NCBI RefSeq assembly: GCF_030445035.2
Contig: NC_080701.1
Location: 19,622,798-19,686,797 of the forward strand
From: Dasypus novemcinctus
Lineage: Eukaryota; Chordata; Mammalia; Cingulata; Dasypodidae
Length of the DNA: 64,000 bases
Direction: 5' to 3'
Both the position numbers and the translations under genes were made by a program. Shown in pieces: positions 45,361 through 56,790 of this stretch. How positions within the stretch are numbered: position 1 is the first letter of the stretch; the number at the start of each line of letters is the position of its first letter. Under the pieces are notes generated by a model. That model did not search any database and was not told the DNA's origin. It saw only the letters and a program-made list of their open reading frames with translations.

Positions 45361-46425
45361 CAATGAAAGAACATGAAGTACAACAAGTGCTGAGAAGTCA
45401 AAGGAGAAAGAGGACGTCTTCGTTAGGAGTGGTAAGATGAGCCATCAAGGAAGGAAGAGGGCAGGTATTGAATGATGAGGGGGAGGAGCTTGCTTCCCTG
45501 GGTCTCAAGGGGAGTCTTAAGGCAGTAGTTAGTTGAGGATGCCAGCACTTTCATTATACTTCTTCTAGAGGCATCCCTAGACTTGAAAACACCAAAAAAA
45601 TTGTTTCTTAAGAGGAAAAGAAGTCATAGAGTTTATCTTTGGAGCTTCACCTTACACTCCCATCTAAACCCTTCCTCAACCCCTTTAGAATTCTGTCTTT
45701 ATCACTCAGAATGTGTTGGGTCACATTCTGCCCCAGTGGGGCCACTGTTCTTGGCAGTAGCTCTTGACAGTTCCTCTGTCCACATTTTCCCCAGCCAACC
45801 CCTTCTATCTAACCCCTTTTTTCACTGAAGTAATGTTTGTAATGAATATTAGGTATAGTCAGATTTGTAGATACTTGGTTAGACAGGACTTCCAAGAGCA
45901 TGTGGACCACCATTCCTCAAAAAGCAAGTGGGTTGTACAAGGCTAAATTCTTCTATTAGATTTCACACACACTCTTTGTTCTGCCCTAGCTACCCTAGGG
46001 GTTATTTTTTCTATTGACTTGTTATTTTTAGTTTACTTCTAGGTCATTTGAACTTCGCATTCATTCAACAAAGCTTTGTGGAGCCAGGCATACTCTTGTT
46101 CAAAGGTCTAAGTTAATAGGATGTTCCAGGAGGGACGTGTACTCCCATTAATAGATGCAGGCAAACTGAGCAGGTCCCTAACAAACAGTTCCCAACATGG
46201 CCTCTGTGAGGTAGGATGGCACTACTGCTCTTAATCTCACTTTTCCTCCTAGCTCATCACCTGACCTATGAAACCCTCTCTCTTCAGGTTTGTCCACCAA
46301 CACTTACGTCCATTCAGTCTTCAGCTCCAGCCAACCCCTTCTGTCTAAGGATTTTTGCATCTTTCCTCAGCATTCAGAACGTGGGAGGAAGAAGAGGTTA
46401 AACAATGCACATTGGATCCACAGTC
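45361..46425. other. Unassigned non-coding sequence
   Basis: No gene or named repeat is recognised. The 17-base word ccagccaaccccttct recurs at about 45791 and 46328 without longer similarity. Confidence 0.4.
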
Positions 46426-46830
46426 TTCTTGCCTGTGATGAGACCATGCCCAGCTCCTGAGCTAGACACTGTACATACAAGAGAGAAAAAAATCAGGCAT
46501 GGTCTCTTCCCTCACAGAGCTTACAGTTGCGTGTGAGAGAGAAAGAGTTAACAAATAAGAGTGCAAATGAACATAGCAATTCCATATTTTAATAAACGTT
46601 ATGAAGAAAGCATGGGTTATAAGTGTGAATGAGCAGGGGACAAGTTTTATATTGGGGGTATCAAAGATGGCTTCATTAAGAGTTGAGAAGTGAATGTTGG
46701 AAAGGACTTGTCAGACAAATGATTAGAAGGGAAGAAAATGTTCCTGGCTGGAGGAGCAGCATGTGTGAAGATCATAAGGCAGGAAAAAGCTTAGGTGGTT
46801 GAAGCCTGAATGAGGGCCAGTGTGACCCAA
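46426..46830 (-). mobile_element. L2 3' UTR (antisense)
   Basis: The order gagctagacactgtacatac, cacagagcttacagttgcgt, aaacgttatgaagaaagcat, gatggcttcattaagagttg, ctggctggaggagcagcatg, atcataaggcaggaaaaagc matches reverse-complemented L2 step by step. Confidence 0.7.
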
Positions 46831-47329
46831 GCCATGCAGCTGTAAATTTTCTCATATGTCCTTCCCAGGAGGAATTCATTATGTGCCTCATTCCCATGTG
46901 AAAGATCTGTTCTCTGCAGAGTTGGAAATAAACAGACCAGTTGTACAGTGTACAACTGCTCATTTCCCATGATCTGCTTCCCTAGGTCACAAGCTCCATG
47001 GTCCCAGGGAAGATGCCTTCAGATATAAAACGTTTTTTCCCTCTAGCACTAAATACAGCAACCACCATCTGTCCTGCCCCTGAGCAAGGCGTCAACCCCA
47101 ATCCACCAGAGAACACAGTCCCAACCGTCACTTAAACGGGGCTTTGTGTCACTCTGCCTCTGGATATTCCCCTTTATTCTCTGGATTATGGGGCTGGGGG
47201 GTGAAACCTGCAAGGCCTCAGCCACAGGGCATGGGGGGAGGGCTGATTCAGGGGAAGAGATGGCCAAGGCCAGCATGGCTCGGCCTCTAGGAGAGAAAGT
47301 AGAGGAGAAGGGAAAAGAAAACTACACTA
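46831..47329. other. Unassigned non-coding sequence
   Basis: No gene or named repeat is recognised. Confidence 0.4.
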
Positions 47330-47530
47330 ACTCTGCCCAAGTCCCTTTGCATCCATTTCACTTCATTAAATCCTATTCAATATACACGGATATTTTAATT
47401 CTTGTTTTACAGAGCTAAGGACCTAATGTTGGAAGTGAATGGGCAACTTGTTCCGGCCCATAGTTAGAAAATGACGGTGCTTTTGAATCCAGGCCAGTTT
47501 CCAAAGCCCTGGCTTTTTCCATTATATTAG
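47330..47530 (-). repeat. MIR SINE (antisense)
   Basis: The segments ttcttgttttacagagctaa, gggcaacttgttccggccca, tgaatccaggccagtttcca and aaagccctggctttttccat match the reverse complement of MIR core and tRNA-like head. Confidence 0.65.
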
Positions 47531-49114
47531 ATACAATGAAACCCATCCAGGCCAAGTCTTCAAGTCCAAGTCAGACTCTCTCTGCTCTCTGGCAGTTAAG
47601 GGGGTTGGGGGTGGGACAGCATATCATGACAGAGGTTTCTAGGCTTCAGCAGGTCTAGGAGTTAGGGAGCTGTCAGGACCACACGTCCAAGGAGAATTAT
47701 CCCAGTTAAAGTAGGGACCAGGCGGTGAATACCCAAAATGGGATCTAATGCCTAAAAGGGAGGGAATGGTAGTTACTAGGCAGAAGATCAAGGTCTCCAG
47801 CTGAGTAGGCAGGTTTCATTTTCATCAGGGACTAAGACTGGCAACCAGAATCCAGCCTGGCTGTCAACACACAGTGAGGGACAGGAAGGCTCTTGCCCCA
47901 TGCTCAGCAAGGCTCCAGGGCTAGGTTCACTCAGGATTGCACCCACTGAAAACCTGCAGACTTTTCCCAGACCGTCAATCCAATACAGGAGATGCTCCTA
48001 GGTCTGGATTTTGCTGGTTCCAGGGAAAAGGATTTATTAAAGCCAGCAGCTGGGCAGGGCTGGAAAAGGCAATGGCTCCTGCTGGGACTAAAGCCTGTAT
48101 TAGGAATCCAGGCGAGCCCCATATGTTTCTTCATGAGAATGTTTCCATTATCCAAGCCAGTTAGAGCTGCTCAGATATTGTGAGGAATGTTCTGCCCAGG
48201 GAAGAGCAGAAGATGGGAAGGCAGCAAATATGTCCAGGTATGTGAGAGCAAGGTAAATTGAAAGTAACATTTAGCTGGCTAATAATTGTCAAATTGAAGG
48301 AAAAGAATTTTGCCTGGTAATCCACAATGGGAGGGGCATGGGTAGGAGCAGGAGTTGGCAAATACATGTTCTTTTAGCATAATAAAGTCAAAGTTCTGTT
48401 GATAGGAAGAAAAGTGTTACTTTAGGCAGACATGAAGTTTTTTGGGCAATAAACTCATCTTTGCCAAATGAGATGTGACATTTTTAAGATATTTGAGCAA
48501 CCTAGAGGGAGAAATCTTGTCCCTCTGTGCATCAACCCAACCCACCTCCACTCTTACCTGCCAAAGAAACTGAACCTCATTTTTTCCACTGCTAAGCAGG
48601 AAAAACTGGGTAGAAGAGGAAAGACATTGAACTCAAAATAAACACCAGAGACATGCAATTTATACAGAAAATATGGGAATTTAATGATTTCTGAAGGAGG
48701 GGTAATATATCAGGAAAAAAAATTGAGGAGGGCAGAAAGGATTTGTGGGGAGGGAAGAACCTCAAAGACAAAGAGAGGACACAGTCTCCTTAGGGAAGAG
48801 GCAGCATTCTCTTGGAACTCCTTCTGGAATGCCCTCTGGAAGTGAGACCTATAGCTTCCTACACTGAAGGAACAAGATTGAGAAGGCCCTCAGTCACGGT
48901 TTAGTGTCAAGGCCAACTGAGAAATCTTAACTATTACCAGAATCCCCAAATAAATGTCTTGAATCTTCTTCAGCATTGTGTGTGTGTGTGTGTATTCCTT
49001 TTGGGGAAGGGGTGGCCAATGCTGTAGCTGGAATAGTGAGGGTGTTAACTCTTCCAGAGTCACTACAGGCATCTGTCCTATTGTTAACAGGCCTATTGGG
49101 TAGTGGGAGCATGT
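47531..49114. other. Unassigned sequence with a short TG microsatellite
   Basis: A (TG)8 run lies at 48977-48993. Frames of 74-75 codons overlap on both strands around 47931-48183 without domain content. No gene is called. Confidence 0.45.
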
Positions 49115-49560
49115 ATTAGTCTCCTAGTGTTGCCTTAAATTACCACAAACTTGGAGGCATTAAACAACAGAAACATAGTCTCTTACAGTTCAGTAGACCA
49201 GAAGTCCAAAATCAAGGTATTCAGCAGGGCTGGCTCCTCCTAGAGGTTCTGAGGGACAAACCATCCCATGACTCTCTCCTAGCTTCTTCCTTTAATCCTT
49301 GGCCTCCCTTGGCTTGTAGGAGCCTCACTCCATCTCTGCCTCCATCTTCACATGGCCTTTTCTCTCTCTGAGTCCTCTCCTCTTCTTCCAAAAACATCAC
49401 CGCAAACTCAGTGTGATATCACCTTGAGACCTTTAACCAACTCTATCTGTCACGATCTTATTTCCACGTAAGTTCACATTCTGAGATTCCACATGGACAT
49501 AAATTTGGGGGGTGGGGGAGGGTGACACTGTTCCATCCATTAGAGGGGGTGTCTACCCAC
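49115..49560 (-). mobile_element. MaLR-like LTR (antisense)
   Basis: It begins tgtattagtctcctagtgtt and continues taccacaaacttggaggcat, caaaatcaaggtattcagca, gcctccatcttcacatggcc, ttatttccacgtaagttcac, ggacataaatttggggggtg. This is the reverse complement of an MLT1-type LTR. No clear target duplication. Confidence 0.7.
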
Positions 49561-49689
49561 AATGGACAATCCAGCAGGAGACACCCTAAAGTTGATCCTT
49601 CTCACTCTTCTCAATGAATAACACAAAAAGGACTCTTACACAGATTGCATAAAATATCTATTGAACATCATCACATTTTCTTGTGTTCT

Positions 49690-50010
49690 TTGGGAGGTAG
49701 CATGGAAAGAGTGCAAGTATTACAATAAAACAAATTGAATCTAAGCTCTAATATGGAGTTGTGTGTCTTTAGGCAACATACTTACCCTCTCTGAGTCCCA
49801 TTTCCCTCTTCTCTAAGAAGGACCACAGTCTCCTTCACACAGTTTTATTTTTTAACTTTTAAATATGGAATGCTTCATGAATTTGCATGTTATCCTTGCA
49901 CAGGGGCCATGCTAATCTTCTCTGTGTCAATCCAATTTGAGCATGTGTGCTTCACACTGTTTGAGAACTAAATGAGATGATGTATGTAATTCACTTAATA
50001 TAGAGACTTT
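49690..50010 (+). repeat. MIR SINE carrying a U6 pseudogene
   Basis: The left part (49690-49845) reads gtgtgtctttaggcaacata and cttaccctctctgagtccca, the right part (49963-50010) ttgagaactaaatgagatga and tgtaattcacttaatatagag. Both fit MIR in sense order, with the gap filled by a U6 retrocopy. Confidence 0.7.
49861..49952 (-). pseudogene. U6 snRNA retropseudogene
   Basis: The plus strand carries the reverse complement of the U6 snRNA 3' two thirds: aaatatggaatgcttcatga, gaatttgcatgttatccttg, aggggccatgctaatcttct and caatccaattt. The 5' end of the RNA is missing, and there are several substitutions. A T-rich stretch (49844-49860) is the copied tail. A 13-bp duplication with one change, cttcacacagttt (49833-49845) and cttcacactgttt (49950-49962), shows LINE-mediated insertion. 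It lacks U6 promoter elements. Confidence 0.92.
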
Positions 50011-50690
50011 CAATCAAGATTCATCCCCTTGAGGGCAGTGCTGGCTCCAAGATCCTATGAAATCCACCTGATATCTGAGATGGCCTTCTTTAAATGGGGA
50101 ACTCAGAACTGGCCTTCTTCTTAATCAGAAACGATTACTTCCTTCAAACCTGTGCCCCTCCCCCATCCCCCACCCCCCATGAACATCTAAACTGACCCAT
50201 TCACATCCTAAACCAGACCTCATGGAATATATTTTTCTTAGAGATCTGAAACTAGATTTACTATGCTTCCATTTGATGGCTTCATTTAATTTTATAACTC
50301 CAGAGAGCCCACTGTTCATTGCTAGCCTTTTGCTTTTACCAGAGATTGGTGCAGGATGGTCAAAATTCCTGTTTAGTGGCTATCAGCAAATCCGGGGCAG
50401 GTAAAATGGGAGAACTGAGAGCCCCAGAATTAGCTTCCTGGCTATCTGTTTCCCTGTACCCCCAAACTTCCTTACTGGCATGGGAACAGGAGGAGGAGAA
50501 CAGGCCACTTTGGGCCTCAAACCTCAGCTTTCTGTGACAGAGAAAAACATATCAAAATGACCAGCCTTTGCCTTTCTATTTCATCAGGTCAGTGAAAAGC
50601 AGAATCAGCAAAAACAAAACACAACAGTATTTTTCTTTTAATTTTAATACTGTCACTTATAATAAACTCAATTAGATTTCACTAGCAAAC
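50011..50690. other. Unassigned non-coding sequence
   Basis: No gene or named repeat is recognised. Confidence 0.4.
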
Positions 50691-51060
50691 TGCTTTCTGT
50701 TTGTTAAAGGAAATTAAATTGTAGTCTTCAAATTCTGCCTCAACTAGATATTTGGTTTTGGAATAAGACTGCAGCCTCTTACTACACTAATGAATTCTGC
50801 TGGCTGCTAAAGATCTGGAGCTGATGCTGAACTTGTGGGGCTATTTGATTCATTTAACACCACTGACTTGCTTAATACGATATGTAAACAAAAGGGGGAA
50901 GTACCTTCTGAGGCACTGGAAGTACTTAATGGCATCAGACAAGATAGTCATAGCAAGTTTGTTGACTCTTTCCATAGCTTACACAGCAGCCCAATTATAT
51001 TTGCATAAACATGCAGCTCTGACTTAAGTATTATGCAAACAGTTGAAATGAATAAAACGT
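50691..51060. promoter_or_regulatory. Candidate conserved non-coding element with an octamer motif
   Basis: A repeat-free AT-rich block. A perfect POU octamer ATTTGCAT lies at 50999-51006 and a half-match attatgcaaac follows at about 51029, 30 bases downstream. Neighbouring words include aaattaaattgtag and cagcccaattat. A 67-codon frame at 50824-51027 is hydrophobic but has no recognised domain. Confidence 0.3.
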
Positions 51061-51544
51061 TATAATGTTGGAGCTGGGTACTAGACAACTCTGGGCAGCT
51101 TCTTCCCAGAAGAAATAGCCAAACCCCAAGGAAGGGTTTTCTTGTTTGAACCAGGTCCCTTGGTTTCTTCCCAGGAACTCCTGCTCTGAGCCTGTTCTCC
51201 AGGCTGGTGGCTTCTTGGGCTGACAGGCATTGATGGGTGTTCTGGCCATGACCACGTCAGAATAACAGCAGAAACGCAATTATTGTTCTCAGCCTTTGTC
51301 ATTTCCAGCCTGGGAGAAACAAGGAAGTACTGAGGAACCTGCACTCAAACCACAAAGTCGATTTCCTTAGATACCTTAAATCTTAGAAAGAAGAAAATGG
51401 TGGTCGGCAGGACTTCACTGGTTCTCCTAAGTGAATTTCTAGCTCATGTTTCTTGATGTCACCTGAGGCCAAGAGGCTGACAAACTCCTTACTACAGCAG
51501 CAGGTTCAGGTGAGGACCCGGTCGTTTCCTCAGCCTCTCCCTCG
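51061..51544. other. Unassigned non-coding sequence
   Basis: No gene or named repeat is recognised. Confidence 0.4.
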
Positions 51545-51910
51545 CCCCTTCCGGTTCTGTTTCTAGACTTGCTGCAGGTCTCTCATCCCTTCCACCACAC
51601 AGACTCCCTCTTCCAAAGGCTTGTGAACAGCTCTCTTCTTTGCCTCATGCAATATTCTTCCCCTCAGTAACTCTTCCCGGCACAGGGTTTTCCTTGTGGC
51701 TCTTCCTGCTGCCCCAGTCTGAATAAAGTCCTGATGTACCTGCAAGATCTCATGATCTTCCATTATCTGCTTCCTTGTTGGTATCCCTCCAACTGCCAGC
51801 CAGAATCCAGTCTGATTTCCAAGAGGGTGGGGGCTATGCCTAATGCTCACTGCTGTAACCCTGGTCATCCCAAGGAAGACATTTTGCCCATGCTTATTGA
51901 TATTTGAAGT
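51545..51910 (+). repeat. L2-like 3' UTR fragment
   Basis: The pyrimidine-rich order gcctcatgcaatattcttcc, aataaagtcctgatgtacct, catgatcttccattatctgc, gggtgggggctatgcctaat resembles L2 3' UTR in sense orientation. It lacks the final TGAATGA repeats. Confidence 0.45.
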
Positions 51911-53539
51911 CTGACTGGATAGCAGAGAAACTGTGTGTCTACAAGTACGAATGTGTTTGAAGCCAAGGGCAGAGGTTGGGAAAAGAGAGAAGGGCCCTGA
52001 ATCAAACTGCTGATATTTTCATTCCCTGAGCCCAGGTCAGCACTCCCTTTATCAAGAAGCATTTGAACATTTGAGATATAAAATCCAAAGTAGCTCTCTG
52101 GTTGTTTGAACTGTCCTTGAGAAATGGGACCCAGGTCAGTGCCTCCAACCCCTATGACTTCTCAAATCCTGAGGTGTCCCCACGAGTCTGTCTCAGCTCA
52201 GGGTAGACTTTGCCACATACCGTTTCAGGCCCCGCCTCTACACTTGGGTCGTTCCCTCTGTCCAGTTCACTTGCTTCACTCATTAGGCTCAGCTCCTGAG
52301 TCTTGGACCTGGACGCTCTTCTTTGGCTCTGGCTGAACATGCAAGATTTTCCCTTCATCAGGCTAATGAAGTAAGAGTCTTATGTCATCATTAGGGCCGG
52401 TGTTAATCCAAGCAGAACTAATACTGGTGTTGTTCCAAGTAGAATTAGCCCAACCCAGCCCCCAACCAGCCAGATGTTAGTCAAGCATTTCTTACTGATG
52501 TTAATGAATAACTCCCTTGGGTTCCACAAACAGCTGAGTCCACCAAATGAACTTCAGGGACCTCAGGCAAACTGCCTGCCTAACAGAGATTTGTCCTAGA
52601 ACGATAGCCGGCGCTTACAACTTCTGAGCTGAGAGCAAGAAAGTAAGCCTTTCTCAGGGTAGTAGCCAGTGACCACTCCTAGCCTTCCAAAGGACGGCTA
52701 CCTTGGGGTAGCTAACAGGTCCAAGGGTTCCTAGAGGGGGGTTCTTTGCAGGTTCTCTTCTGTGCCCAGTCAATACCTGAGGTTATGTGTTTCTGTGTTT
52801 ATTTCCTCCAGTGGCCTCTGAAGAGAGTGGCTACACGGTGCATCCTGGGAATACAGGCTTAGGGCACAACAGAAAGTCTCAGCAAATGACCACTGGATTA
52901 CTTAACACAGGACAATGGGTCCAAAAGAGGAAAGGAAGAGAGCCCATCGTGGCTGGTCTCTCGGGTGGCTTGAACTGCTCCGGTCAGACTTGTTCAATGG
53001 AGCTCTGCACACCCCACTTCACGACAGAGAAGAGAGACAGACTGATGCTGTTAGAGAGTGATATTTATCCATCCTGGGGGGTGGGGCCATGCCACTGAGA
53101 ATTCCTGCCTTGATTAGTATCCTGGACTACTTGTTTCCGGTTTCCAGGATTAAAGTCTGGTTGGGCTTTTTCATTAGACTTAAATCCTCCCCAGGTTGTG
53201 GAAAGGAAACATCCTGAAACATCATTGCACAGTAGAAGAGGAGCCCAGAGGGGTCCAGGTAGACTAGGGCTGGGAGCTGGCCTCTGAGCATGTGTCCCTG
53301 ACAACCCAGCAGGCCTGTGTACCTCTATGTCTCTGGCACCAAGTAGAAAAGTCACCTAGCTGTGGTATGGAAATCAATTGTGATCGACTGTCTTTCTGAG
53401 ATGGTTTGCTCGATTTTCCAATTCCACGTGGCTTTTCTCTCACTCTCCAACAAATAAAATATGCTAGCTTGAGGCTTCCCATTTGTACCTGATCGCTGCT
53501 CTCATAGGAATGTGACCATAGGAATGAAAACCACTCACA
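51911..53539. other. Unassigned non-coding sequence
   Basis: About 1.6 kb with no gene or named repeat. Open frames of 93-103 codons at 52787-53098 and 53065-53545 lie in different frames and strands without domain content. The part near 52380-52510 (taatgaagtaagag, cggtgttaatccaagc) is repeat-free and might be regulatory. Confidence 0.4.
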
Positions 53540-53760
53540 GAGCAAGCATCCAGGAAGGGCCAGGCACTATGCTCAGAGCTTTGCATGCATCTTTCAAAGA
53601 CCTGTGAAAACAATATATTGGCATTTCTAGATGAGAGGCCATGGCTTGGAGGTGTTAAAGGATTTACCTAAGGTAATTGGACTAGTCCAGAGAACAACCA
53701 GGATAGGAATTCAGGGTCAGCTGGGGACACATCTGTCCATTCACTAACAGTCACATCACC
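53540..53760 (-). repeat. MIR SINE (antisense)
   Basis: The segments gggccaggcactatgctcag, agctttgcatgcatctttca, atttctagatgagaggccat, ttacctaaggtaattggact match reverse-complemented MIR. Confidence 0.75.
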
Positions 53761-53957
53761 TCTTCAAAGCAGAAAGTCACCCACCTACCCTATCTGGAAA
53801 ACAAAACAAAACTGGGGCAGATATCTCTAGTATTTCCTCTCCAAGTCATAATATCCCCATTATAGGAGAATTTGTTAATAAGAAGCTTAAAATATTACGA
53901 GAAAAATAGGGTGGGATGGACAAGTAGGATAAATGGGAGCCTTTAAGTATTTGTAGG

Positions 53958-54420
53958 TATAGCAGTTTGATACAATTGATGAATCCCAAAAAGAAACATT
54001 GGATTATGCTTGTAATCTGATCTGTACCTTGGTATGACTGAGTTATGATTAGGGTGTTATGATTAGCCCCCACCAAGGGGTGGGAACTCACAGATAAAAG
54101 GCATGGCAAGGAACAGAGTTGAAGGCTTTTAACGTTGGAGTTTGATGCTGAAGACTTAAGCTGGAGCCCCGGGAAGTTAGCACACAGAGGAAAGAGAAGC
54201 CAGTCCTAGGAAGAAAGGAACCCCAGGAACATAGGAACCCAGGAAGCCTGAACACTCATAGACGTCAGCAGCCATCTTGCTCCAAATAGACTTTGGTGAG
54301 GCAAGTAACTTGTGCTTTATGACCTAGTATCTATAAGCTCCTACCCCCAAAAAATACCCTTCATAAAAACCAACCAATTTCTGATATTTTGCATCAGCAC
54401 CCCTTTGGCTGACTAATACA
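53958..54420 (-). mobile_element. Solo LTR, family A copy 2, with perfect 5-bp duplication
   Basis: Read on the minus strand it begins TGTATTAGTCAGCCAAAGGG and ends near AAACTGCTATA, matching copy 1 at 5661-6420. The 5-bp duplication gtagg lies at 53953-53957 and 54421-54425. At 463 bases it is shorter than copy 1 and lacks the internal tandem units. Confidence 0.75.
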
Positions 54421-55285
54421 GTAGGTTTGCTAAAATACCGAAGAAAATGCATTAAAGAGACTATCAAAAGCTATTTGCAGATATTTAACTATTGCCATTG
54501 GCTATGCAATACTTGATTTCCATTTACTCTATCTCCCTCCTCCACTAGAACGTGCCCCGTCCTTCCGCTCTCTCTCAGTTTCAGTGAGATGCATATAAAT
54601 GTCTTTTAATTAGTACATAAAATGAATACCAAGAGGATTTTCCCATTGCAGCTGCTTCTCCATCAAGATGTTCAGAGCCTTGTCTATGAAGACTCAGAGT
54701 TTTCACTCCACCCCTCTGGGTCCTTACCTTCTCCTGGGTCCCACCATGGACTTAAAGATGAAGAAGACCTGGGACTCTTACACTAGAAAAAGCGAGGCTT
54801 TCTCAACTCACTTCCTCATAGGCTGGAGCCTCACTCCACCCCGATCATTCCCACCAGAGCACAGTGGAACACGGCAGAATGTGCGGACCCTACTCTACCA
54901 TCCTTTCCCACTGCTCTCAGCTCCCACCTTGCTAAGAGTGCAAGAACGCTGTCCCCAAGCCCAGCCTCAGTGTGCTTCTGTCTCCTGTTCTTCCCTTACA
55001 GCAACATTGCTGAAATCTCTATGCCTGTTCTTCCTATTATCTCTTCCTTCCATTGTAAGCCCTCTCTCCCTTCCCAATATCCAGTTTTCTCTTTTCTTAC
55101 TTATCCTTTGTAAGAGGAAGAGTCTATAAATTATATTATACTCAAACTGAAATACTCAGTTGGAGGAAAAGTATATAGAGGTCGATCTATTTATACTAGG
55201 CTTCAAGGCCACTTGTGGTTGGGGAGGGTTCCTGCATATAGATTTTTTTCCTGGGGCATTGCCCAGGCCATCTGTGAAAACCTGC
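54421..55285. other. Unassigned sequence with a 153-codon open frame
   Basis: A plus-strand frame at 54668-55129 is open for 153 codons. Its product has no recognised domain, is rich in Ser, Leu and Pro as expected from pyrimidine-rich DNA, and shows no splice context. I do not call it a gene. The preceding bases ttttaattagtacataaaat (54603) are AT-rich and unique. Confidence 0.35.
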
Positions 55286-55289
55286 AGAC

Positions 55290-55520
55290 TATGGCAATAA
55301 CAGTAGCCCCATTTATTGAATACCCAACCCTATGCTCTAAGCCCTAGGCTGGGTTGGGCACTTAACATGCAATATCTGTAACTCAATGACCCTTTAAAGA
55401 AAGATTAACCTATCCATGTTATTAATAAAGAAACTGAGGCCATAATGTTCATTGATTTGCCTTAAAGTCATATCACTGGGTATAAGTTTATATCTCTTTC
55501 CTATGTTTATAAAACAACTG
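55290..55520 (-). repeat. MIR SINE (antisense)
   Basis: The segments catttattgaatacccaacc, ctatgctctaagccctaggc, atgttattaataaagaaact and tgaggccataatgttc match reverse-complemented MIR. Confidence 0.7.
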
Positions 55521-55769
55521 CTCATACCAGAGATGGGGAGACCCACTCTTGTGCCTAGAAGAGTCAGCACCAAACTTCTGCAGGGAATTCCAGAAGGCAG
55601 CCTCTCTCTGGAGAAGCAGGACTTTAGGGTACCCCTAGGGCCACTGGGAGACATACTTCACAGTCTATCACTCTGTGTTGACCTCATGCCAACTCTGCTC
55701 AATACTACCTAAAGTATGATGTGGTCAGATGTTTTTTGACAAAGAAAACATCATATTTAGAAAGCTGAC

Positions 55770-56341
55770 TGTGAGAGTTTGAAATTAATTTTGTGAATCC
55801 CAAAGGGAGAAAGATTGTAAACTAGTCTGTTCTTCTGACTGTAATACCCTTTGGTTGTATTGGATTCAGTTGAGTAGCCCTTGATTAAATTACCTGTTAG
55901 TAGGGTGTGACTCAGGTTGAGTCCCTGCCCCTTTGGTGGCCCGATATCAATGGACACTCATTCAAGAAGACACACGGGAAGACAGAGAGCTCTGTCATGT
56001 TTGACCCCGGGGCCCCAGGAGAGATGATCCATTTACCTGATAGTTTGCAGTTGACCTTGGGAAGAGAATAGAGCAGCTGAGCCCTATGCCAGGAGAGAAG
56101 AAGATAAGCCCTATGCCAGCCTACAGCTGAGAGAGAGGAAGTCCAGAGAGGAAGGCTGAAACCTCACAGAGATCAGAGACCATCTTGCTTCAACATGTGG
56201 CAACTGACTTTGGTGAGAAAGCAACCTTGAACTGGATTTTTTAGGGCCTTGAAACTATAAAATTTACCCCAAATAATACCTTGTATAAAAGCTAACAGAT
56301 TTCTGGTACTTTGCACCAGCACCCCCTGGCACCCCTCTACA
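55770..56341 (-). mobile_element. LTR, family A copy 3 (antisense)
   Basis: On the minus strand it begins TGTAGAGGGGTGCCAGG and ends with TTTCAAACTCTCACA. It shares ggtgctggtgcaaagtacca and ccagaaatctgttagctttt with copies 1 and 2. One copy of the internal unit occurs at about 56036-56095. Flanking 5-mers ctgac and ttttg do not match, so the ends may be altered. Confidence 0.65.
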
Positions 56342-56589
56342 TTTTGAGGTTTTAAAGAATACCATCGGGCATTCTTTGTTCACCGGCTCTCCCAATCCTT
56401 AATTTTTCTAACTTCAAACCAAGACAGCCAATAACTCTATACAACACCATATAATGATAAGTTCACGTTCCTTCTTCAAGTCAGGCTATTCTTAGAAAGG
56501 AATGGTTTCCCAGTGAGTCACAGGGAACTAAAGACCTTGGTGAAACCATGGAAGAGAATGCTATTCCTTCTAGGGTCAAGATTCTTTAA

Positions 56590-56790
56590 ATTTGAGACAT
56601 TCCTTGAACATCTACCATGTGCCACATTTTTGTTATGCAATTTACATGTTATCACGTGTAATCTTCACAGCCCAAAGCAGCCATTATTTTATTGATTATT
56701 TTATTGATAAGGACACTAACACATGAAAGGTTAAAAAGTGATGGAGTTGGCATTAGAACCCAGGTGTGGCTAACGACAAAGCCTATAGAC
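56590..56790 (-). repeat. MIR SINE (antisense)
   Basis: The segments gaacatctaccatgtgccac, atgttatcacgtgtaatctt, cacagcccaaagcagccatt, aaggacactaacacatgaaa and ttagaacccaggtgtggct match reverse-complemented MIR. Confidence 0.7.

Noticed and set aside
45791-46345. Segmental duplication suggested by ccagccaaccccttct at two sites
   Set aside because: Similarity does not extend beyond about 17 bases.
49861-49952. Functional U6 snRNA gene
   Set aside because: 5'-truncated, several substitutions, copied tail and target duplication. It is a retropseudogene.
54668-55129. 153-codon plus-strand open frame
   Set aside because: No recognised domain, low-complexity Ser/Leu/Pro composition from pyrimidine-rich DNA, and no splice or promoter context.
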